From NCBI GenBank assembly GCA_030647905.1, contig JAUSJA010000017.1:62001-126000 (forward strand): a DNA stretch of 64,000 nt. The letters run 5' to 3'. Below, in pieces: positions 58,844-64,000 of the stretch. Each line of letters begins with the position of its first letter. The stretch's first letter is position 1. The notes under the pieces were generated by a model that saw nothing but the letters and a program-made list of their open reading frames with translations, ran no database searches and was not told where the DNA came from. The DNA comes from Gemmatimonadaceae bacterium (lineage in GTDB: Bacteria > Gemmatimonadota > Gemmatimonadetes > Gemmatimonadales > Gemmatimonadaceae). A program made the translations under genes and the position numbers.

Positions 58844-59980
58844 CTACTTGACCGCCTGCGCCGTCTCGGCCTCGGCCGGCGCGGCATAGCCCTCGACGGG
58901 CTCGTAGCCGCCGGCATAATCGGAGGTGCTGGGGCGGCGGATCTTCGACTGTAGCACCACGCGGTCACGCCGTGACCCGCGGAAATCCTCGAGCGAATTG
59001 AAGCCGTGCTTCTCGAGAAACGCCCTGTATCCCTCATTGAGCCGCTTGATGACGTTCGGTCCGATTGCGTGATCGAGCATCGCCGCAGTGCACACCTGCA
59101 CCGTGCCACAGCCGAGCGCGAAATAACTGGCTGCCTGCGACATGTCGGAGATCCCGCCGATTCCGGAGAAGCTCCTGTCGGGAAACGCCTGCGTCAGCTG
59201 CGCCATCTTGGCGAGCGCCATCGGCAGAATCGCCGGGCCGCCGAGGCCGCCGCTCGACACGAATCCATCAACGTTGATCTCGAAGTCGAGCGTGTCGGGG
59301 TCAATCAGCGGCAGTGAAGGGAAAGTGTTCGACGATGCGATTGCATCGGCGCCGCCGGTGAAACACGCGCCGGCTTCAACGACGATGTCGGCGGTGGCCG
59401 GCGTGAGCTTGCACCACACGGGAACCTTGGAGACTTCCTTCACTGCCTCGGTAACCGTGGAGCAGAGCACGGAATCCTTGCCGATGTTCGATCCCATGTC
59501 CTTTCTGTCCATGTGGGGACACGAGAAGTTGAGCTCGAGCCCGTCGGCCCCTGCGTTCTGGCATGCTTGCGCGAGGAGCTGCCAATGCCCAAGCTCCTTG
59601 TCGTTGCCGGAGCCGGCCATGATCGAGGCGATGAGCACCTTGCCCGGATGCGCGTCCTTGATGCGGCGGATGCGCGGCTCCCACCAGTCAATCGGCTTGT
59701 CGGAGATAAGCTCCCAGTTCCACGACGAATGCAGCGCCGTGTTGTCGCGCTTCTTCATCGAGACCTGCGCGCTCTCGGTGGACGTGCGCATGAACTTCGC
59801 CTTCGCACCGTAAACGTTCACCACGGGATGCAGGCCGATGGTCTTGGTCACGACGCCACCCCATCCGGCGTCGAACGCCCGCATGATGTTGCTCTCCGAC
59901 TCCGTCGGCGGCGCCGAGGAGAGCATGAAGGGGTTTTCGAATTGGATCCCGGTGAACTTTACCGAGCAGTCAACAGCCAT
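58844..59980 (-). CDS. preA: Dihydropyrimidine dehydrogenase catalytic subunit, PreA-like, without Fe-S domain
   Basis: A 378-residue FMN-barrel protein of the dihydroorotate dehydrogenase fold: FENPFMLSSAPPTESESN, GWGGVVTKTIGLHP, LELNFSCPHMDRKDMG and PVWCKLTPATADI. ATG 59980 follows GGAGG by five bases. E. coli PreA has a C-terminal two-cluster ferredoxin domain; here the chain ends in a Pro/Ala tail with no CxxCxxC motif, and no PreT-like flavoprotein gene is in the window. It should interconvert uracil or thymine and the dihydro form, with an unknown electron partner. Confidence 0.82.
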   Translation of the reverse strand: MAVDCSVKFTGIQFENPFMLSSAPPTESESNIMRAFDAGWGGVVTKTIGLHPVVNVYGAKAKFMRTSTESAQVSMKKRDNTALHSSWNWELISDKPIDWWEPRIRRIKDAHPGKVLIASIMAGSGNDKELGHWQLLAQACQNAGADGLELNFSCPHMDRKDMGSNIGKDSVLCSTVTEAVKEVSKVPVWCKLTPATADIVVEAGACFTGGADAIASSNTFPSLPLIDPDTLDFEINVDGFVSSGGLGGPAILPMALAKMAQLTQAFPDRSFSGIGGISDMSQAASYFALGCGTVQVCTAAMLDHAIGPNVIKRLNEGYRAFLEKHGFNSLEDFRGSRRDRVVLQSKIRRPSTSDYAGGYEPVEGYAAPAEAETAQAVK

Positions 59981-60017
59981 TGCTGCCTCCATAAGCGTTT
60001 CCGGCCGCGGCGGCCGG

Positions 60018-61472
60018 TCAGGACATCCAGTTTGTGCCGTGCTCCCTGTTCCATTTCGTCGTCATCTTCTTCGATTGCGTCCAGAATTCGATCGAGCCGC
60101 GGCCGGTGATGTCGCCAACGCCAAAGCGCGACTCATTCCATCCGCCGAACGAGAAGGGCTCGCGCGGAACCGGCACGCCGACGTTGACACCGACCATTCC
60201 CGCGCTCGCGCGCTCCATCACGTAGCGCGCGGTGGCGCCGCTTTCCGTGAAGACGGACGCGGCGTTTCCATATGGCGATGCGTTCTCGACGGCCAGCGCC
60301 TGGTCGAGATCCTTCGTGCGGATGATCACCAGCACGGGCCCGAAAACTTCTTCCTGCGCGATGCGCATGTCGGGCGTCACGTGATCCATGATCGTCGGGC
60401 CGACGAAGTATCCGCCCTCCTTGCCCGCGACCACTGTGTTGCGGCCGTCCACCAGGATGGTGGCGCCTTTCTCTTCGGCCTCCGTGATGTACCGCTCGAT
60501 TCTCTCTCGCGCTGCCGCCGAGATCACGGGGCCGAGATTCTTTCCGGGCACGACTGTCTTTGCGTGCTCGATGATCCGCTTGATGATGTGATCCGTGTTC
60601 GACACCGCCACCATCACCGACGCCGCCATGCAGCGCTGTCCGGCGCATCCCGACATGGACGCGACGACGTTCGACGACGTCATCTCGAGGTCGGCGTCAG
60701 GCATCACGATCAGATGATTCTTGGCGCCGCCGAGCGCGAGCACGCGCTTGAGATTGGCGGTGCCGCGTCGGTACACGAGCTTTGCGATTTTCGTCGAGCC
60801 GACGAAGCTGATGGCCTCGATTCCGGAGTGATCGCAGATCGCCTCGACGACGTCCTTGCCGCCGTGCACCACCTGGAACACACCCTCGGGAAGTCCCGCT
60901 TCCTTCAGCAGCCCGGCGATCCTGTTCGCGCTGAGCGGAACGAGCTCCGACGGCTTGAGGATCAGGCAGTTGCCGAGTGCGATGGCGTTGGGGATGGTCC
61001 AGTTGGGGACCATGTTCGGGAAATTGAACGGCGCGATCGAAGCGACGACACCGAGGGGAAAGCGCTCGATCCGGCATTCGACGCCGCGGCTCACCTCGAG
61101 CACTTCGCCCGCCGTGATCTGCGGCAGCGAGCAGGCGAACTCGGTGAGCTCCATGGACTTGAGGATCTCCGCCTTCGCCTCGGCGTAGATTTTCCCGTTC
61201 TCTTCGGTGACGAGCGCGGTCAGCTCTTCGATATCGCGCTCAAGGAGGTAGCGGTACCGGTAAAAGATCTGGACGCGCTCCTTGATGGGAAGCGAGGACC
61301 ATGCCGGAAAGGCCGCCTGGGCGACCGCGACGGCTCTGTCCACGTCGCGTCTCGACGACAGCGGTACCTTCGAGATGACCGAACCATCGCTCGGATTGAA
61401 CACGTCGAGGAACTCGTGCTCGCCCGTCACGAAGTCACCGGCCACGTAGTTCCGGACTTCGGGGTATTTCAT
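60018..61472 (-). CDS. mmsA: CoA-acylating methylmalonate-semialdehyde dehydrogenase
   Basis: A 484-residue aldehyde dehydrogenase with the MMSDH features: NFPNMVPNWTIPNAIA at about 150-165, GSTKIAKLVYRRG and catalytic Cys281 in SGCAGQRCMAAS. It converts malonate or methylmalonate semialdehyde plus CoA to acetyl-CoA or propionyl-CoA with loss of CO2, the last step of beta-alanine and aminoisobutyrate use. It is the first gene of the pyrimidine operon, 37 bases before preA. Confidence 0.92.
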   Translation of the reverse strand: MKYPEVRNYVAGDFVTGEHEFLDVFNPSDGSVISKVPLSSRRDVDRAVAVAQAAFPAWSSLPIKERVQIFYRYRYLLERDIEELTALVTEENGKIYAEAKAEILKSMELTEFACSLPQITAGEVLEVSRGVECRIERFPLGVVASIAPFNFPNMVPNWTIPNAIALGNCLILKPSELVPLSANRIAGLLKEAGLPEGVFQVVHGGKDVVEAICDHSGIEAISFVGSTKIAKLVYRRGTANLKRVLALGGAKNHLIVMPDADLEMTSSNVVASMSGCAGQRCMAASVMVAVSNTDHIIKRIIEHAKTVVPGKNLGPVISAAARERIERYITEAEEKGATILVDGRNTVVAGKEGGYFVGPTIMDHVTPDMRIAQEEVFGPVLVIIRTKDLDQALAVENASPYGNAASVFTESGATARYVMERASAGMVGVNVGVPVPREPFSFGGWNESRFGVGDITGRGSIEFWTQSKKMTTKWNREHGTNWMS

Positions 61473-61609
61473 GCCAGTCCTGCAGAGGGTGATACTGTCT
61501 GCAAACTGTCACGCAAACCATTGCCGGGCAAGGGAAAAACACCCCCTTGGCGAGGCGGAAACTGCGCGTCCGGGTGGCTCCGCGGCGGTGCGGAATCTAT
61601 CTTGATAAG

Positions 61610-61879
61610 ATGAGATCTCTGGGGCGGAAACGGACTCGGTCGCAGGTGGCGATCGAGAAGAGCATCGAGACGGTTCTCATCGAGGTGCAGCCGCTGCTCA
61701 GAATGGAGCATTGCCGGCTCGAGCTCACGAGCTTCACGACGGACACCGGCGTTCTCGTCGTCAGCATCGAAGGCTCGTGCTCCGACTGCGAGGTCTCGCC
61801 GGCGACGTTCTCAACGGCGATCGCCGCTCACGTCAAGCAACGCGTTCCCGAAGTCCTCAACGTCCGCTTCGCCGACTGA
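61610..61879 (+). CDS. NifU-like C-terminal domain protein (Fe-S scaffold)
   Basis: An 89-residue protein with the NifU C-terminal signature: LLRMEHCRLELTSF, then SIEGSCSDCEVSPATF and HVKQRVPEVLNV, including the CxxC that binds an iron-sulfur cluster. ATG 61610 gives a normal length; an ATG at 61547 would add 21 residues. It precedes an Mrp/ApbC protein by 80 bases, and the two together are a common Fe-S cluster assembly and delivery pair. Confidence 0.8.
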   Translation: MRSLGRKRTRSQVAIEKSIETVLIEVQPLLRMEHCRLELTSFTTDTGVLVVSIEGSCSDCEVSPATFSTAIAAHVKQRVPEVLNVRFAD

Positions 61880-61959
61880 CATTCGGAACGGGCGGACGAA
61901 GCCGGCCGATTAGCTTTCGAAGGTATCTTCATCGCCCCCGCTCCAAGGATCCATCCAGA

Positions 61960-63117
61960 ATGCCCGACAATCTCCAGGTCCGCGTGGACACCGCGCTGGC
62001 CAGCGTTCGCAACAACCGACTCGGCCTCAACATTCTCGAAGCGGGAATGGTGCGCGATCTCGCGACGACCCTCGACGGAAAAGTGCGCTTCAGCGTGCTC
62101 CTTTCCTCAGCCGACGACGCGTCTCTTGTTCGCGACGCCCGCCAGGTGGTCGAGCAGGTGCCCGGCGTCACCGACGTGCGTGTGGACGTGAAGGACGCCG
62201 CGCATCCGGGTGGCGGCAGCTCCGTGTCGGCCGCGCCGACCAACGACGCGATTCCAAAGTCGCGCGCTGAAGGAAAGTCCCGTGCTCTCCCGGTGATCGG
62301 TCAGGAACCGCAGTCACAGCGCGCCACCGTCCCCGCACCCACTCCGGTCAACTACCCGAATCTCGGCACGGTCATCGCGATCTCGAGTGGCAAGGGCGGT
62401 GTCGGCAAGTCCACCGTCGCCACGAATCTCGCCGTGGCGCTGGCGAAGCAAGGCGCGCGCGTCGGTCTCATGGATGCCGACATCTACGGCCCGAACATCC
62501 CGCGGATGATGGGAATCAACAAGCCGCTCGAGGTGGACGCGGACGCGCACATCATTCCGCTCGAGGCGCACGGCATCAAGCTCGTGAGCATCGGGTTCCT
62601 CATCGAGCGCGATCAGCCGGCGATATGGCGCGGCCCGATCATCATGAAGGTCATCACGCAGTTCCTGCGCGACGTGAACTGGGGGCAGCTCGATTTCCTG
62701 CTGGTGGACATGCCTCCGGGCACCGGCGACGCGCAGCTTTCACTCGTTCAGGCGACGCATGTCAGTGGCGCTGTCATCGTCACCACACCGCAGGACGTCG
62801 CGGCGGGCGATGCGCTCCGCGGCGCGAAGATGTTCCAGCGTGTGGATGTGCCGGTCATCGGCGTGATCGAGAACATGAGCTGGTTCGACTGCCCACACTG
62901 CGGCAAGCCGATGAGCATCTTTGGATCAGGTGGCGGAGAGCGTCTCGCGAACGAGCTCGGCGTGCCGCTACTCGGGCAGATTCCGCTATATCCGCAGGTT
63001 CTCGTGGGTGGAGATGCTGGGTTGCCCATCGTGGTGGGAGAGCCCGAATCTGCGGCAGCTGTCGCTCTGCTGAAAACCGCCGAGCGGATTGCGGCTGCCT
63101 ACCCCTGGAAAGACTAG
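61960..63117 (+). CDS. mrp: Mrp/ApbC (NBP35) family Fe-S cluster carrier ATPase
   Basis: A 385-residue protein. Residues 1-80 are the MIP18-like (DUF59) domain (LGLNILEAGMVRDL), then a Gly/Ser/Pro linker, then a P-loop ATPase with ISSGKGGVGKST at 141-152 and MDADIYGPNIPRMMG. CPHC near residue 310 is the cluster-binding pair of the family. It delivers Fe-S clusters to target enzymes. Fe-S enzymes in this window include the hydroxylase small subunit and ETF:quinone oxidoreductase. Confidence 0.92.
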   Translation: MPDNLQVRVDTALASVRNNRLGLNILEAGMVRDLATTLDGKVRFSVLLSSADDASLVRDARQVVEQVPGVTDVRVDVKDAAHPGGGSSVSAAPTNDAIPKSRAEGKSRALPVIGQEPQSQRATVPAPTPVNYPNLGTVIAISSGKGGVGKSTVATNLAVALAKQGARVGLMDADIYGPNIPRMMGINKPLEVDADAHIIPLEAHGIKLVSIGFLIERDQPAIWRGPIIMKVITQFLRDVNWGQLDFLLVDMPPGTGDAQLSLVQATHVSGAVIVTTPQDVAAGDALRGAKMFQRVDVPVIGVIENMSWFDCPHCGKPMSIFGSGGGERLANELGVPLLGQIPLYPQVLVGGDAGLPIVVGEPESAAAVALLKTAERIAAAYPWKD

Positions 63118-63139
63118 CCGGCCGGGTAACGGTCTCGTC

Positions 63140-63188
63140 GGTCTCACTAGCACTTCCCGCTGCCCCACAGAGTAGCCAGCGGGCGCGC
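63140..63188 (-). repeat. REP-like dispersed repeat, copy C
   Basis: On the minus strand it aligns with copy A over 46 bases without gaps, sharing GCTACTCT, GGCAGCGG and GTxxxACC. Perfect seven-base arms CCCGCTG and CAGCGGG enclose a 14-base loop. It lies between the converging mrp gene and the membrane-protein gene. Confidence 0.6.
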
Positions 63189-63194
63189 GACCAC

Positions 63195-63734
63195 CTAGAC
63201 CTGCTTGAAATCGCCCCGCCAGTAGGACAGCAGAACCGCGCCGAAGCCGGTGGTGACGGCGATGAACGTCACTGCGCAGGCAAACGATTCGAGCATCGCT
63301 CCGAGTAGTGGCACGCCGCTGAGCGCCGCGGTCACGAGCCAAAGCCCGAGATAGACGGCGGTGCCGGTGAAGAAAGCGCGAAGCATCGCGCCGTTCGGCG
63401 TCTCGTCGCGACTCTTTCCGCCGGTGATCGCCGCGCCGGTCATCGTCGCGACGGCGATGAAGCCGAACATCGCGATGCCCGCGACAACGACCATGAAAGC
63501 GACGAGCCCGAGCGGAATGAGCAGGATGCCGATGAGCGTAGCGGCGAGCAGAACCACCACCGCGACCGCGCCGGGCAGGATCGCGAGCTGACCCACGAGC
63601 CCGCTGCCGAGGGACTTGCCGACCCCACGCTGCATCGTGTTGATGACGATCTGGAGCTTGTCCGCGCCGAGGGCCATCAGCGTGAAGCCGACGATCCCGA
63701 CGATGAGAATCCAGCCGATCACGATACCTGGCAT
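63195..63734 (-). CDS. Multi-helix membrane protein of unknown function
   Basis: A 179-residue, strongly hydrophobic protein with about five helices (IVIGWILIVGIVGFTLMALG, AVAVVVLLAATLIGILLIPL, AFMVVVAGIAMFGFIAVATM and two near the C-terminus). I recognise no family motif. The start lies one base after the stop of the next membrane-protein gene, so both form one unit. It converges with mrp. Confidence 0.55.
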   Translation of the reverse strand: MPGIVIGWILIVGIVGFTLMALGADKLQIVINTMQRGVGKSLGSGLVGQLAILPGAVAVVVLLAATLIGILLIPLGLVAFMVVVAGIAMFGFIAVATMTGAAITGGKSRDETPNGAMLRAFFTGTAVYLGLWLVTAALSGVPLLGAMLESFACAVTFIAVTTGFGAVLLSYWRGDFKQV

Positions 63735-63735
63735 G

Positions 63736-63996
63736 TCAGGCGGCCTTCCGGCTGGCGGATGCGGCCGCGCGGAGAGCGGCGGTGGCGGCGACCACTCCGG
63801 CCGCGAAGGATCCGATCACCGCCACGCCCGCAGTCGTTCCGGCAGTGGCGGCAGCCCCTGTCGCGGTGCTTGCGGCCGATGCCGAGGCATCGGTGGCGAG
63901 CGCGGTGAGGAAGGCGACAGTGCTCTGTCCGAATACACGTGAAACGAGCAGCAGCAGATCCACGTTGAAGAACGCGACGAGCGCGACAGCCGTCAT
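63736..63996 (-). CDS. Small Ala-rich membrane protein, possibly incomplete at the window edge
   Basis: An 86-residue frame with one hydrophobic N-terminal helix (ALVAFFNVDLLLLVSRVFG) and a long Ala/Thr-rich stretch ending in AAASASRKAA. No function can be proposed. The frame stays open to the last base of the window, so the true start may lie further upstream. It ends one base before the start of the neighbouring membrane-protein gene. Confidence 0.4.
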   Translation of the reverse strand: MTAVALVAFFNVDLLLLVSRVFGQSTVAFLTALATDASASAASTATGAAATAGTTAGVAVIGSFAAGVVAATAALRAAASASRKAA

Positions 63997-64000
63997 CGTG

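Noticed and set aside
59838-61613. A 591-codon plus-strand frame opposite preA and mmsA
   Set aside because: The product is charged low-complexity sequence, while the minus-strand genes there have clear catalytic motifs.

Overview
The window is gene-dense, GC-rich bacterial chromosome with no rRNA, no tRNA that I could recognise, no phage genes and no CRISPR array. A SusC/SusD outer-membrane pair next to S9 and CocE-type exported peptidases, a plug-only TonB-type protein, abundant four-base start/stop overlaps and a cytochrome bd oxidase suggest a Gemmatimonadota-like heterotroph. That assignment is inference from gene content; no marker gene fixes it.

Layout. 2-3856 (minus): a truncated S9 peptidase behind the carbon-starvation transporter cstA. 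3882-7129 (plus): lipoprotein, metallophosphoesterase, SprT-like protease, glutaryl-CoA dehydrogenase. 7164-9538 (minus): cydAB. 9700-10706: a chimeric RidA/NTF2-like gene and a lipoprotein. 10741-16385: CocE hydrolase, TPR protein and a two-subunit periplasmic molybdenum hydroxylase. 16418-22980: transketolase-like enzyme, aminotransferase, DASS transporter and an exported protein. 23139-24221: a decayed brnT, a brnA-like antitoxin that reads in frame into a MazE-like antitoxin, and mazF. 24380-27790: etfB-etfA-ETF:quinone oxidoreductase. 27795-28910: a MITE-like repeat and a TonB-plug protein bracketed by repeat copies. 28927-32646 (minus): a tightly overlapping operon PTPS/QueD-family gene - dacB - moeA - methyltransferase. 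32792-35612 (minus): gpmI, an outer-membrane protein and a BON protein. 35693-39843 (plus): a cell-wall operon with an SH3 protein, a catalytically dead L,D-transpeptidase paralogue, an active L,D-transpeptidase and an M15 peptidase. 39872-44628 (minus): susD and susC. 44811-52415 (plus): guaB, amino-acid permease, NrnA-like DHH phosphoesterase, glycosyltransferase, methyltransferase and a polytopic membrane protein. 52436-61472 (minus): an eight-gene operon for reductive pyrimidine catabolism. 61610-63117 (plus): NifU-like and Mrp/ApbC Fe-S assembly proteins. 63195-63996 (minus): two membrane proteins.

How it fits together. The pyrimidine operon encodes a nucleobase permease, a PreA-like dihydropyrimidine dehydrogenase subunit, dihydropyrimidinase, beta-ureidopropionase, a class III aminotransferase and a CoA-acylating semialdehyde dehydrogenase, which together would take uracil or thymine to acetyl-CoA or propionyl-CoA. 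Glutaryl-CoA dehydrogenase, ETF and ETF:quinone oxidoreductase form an acyl-CoA oxidation chain into the quinone pool, with cytochrome bd as an outlet. The Fe-S assembly pair lies next to these Fe-S and flavin dependent steps.

The most unusual signals are the dead/active L,D-transpeptidase pair, the fused antitoxin frame over a toxin-antitoxin graveyard, the RidA/NTF2 chimera, an ETF:quinone oxidoreductase lacking one canonical cluster cysteine, a PreA without Fe-S domain or partner, and three families of dispersed intergenic repeats. No gene-free stretch exceeds about 300 bases; the longest, 22981-23253, holds an inverted repeat and the brnT remnant.
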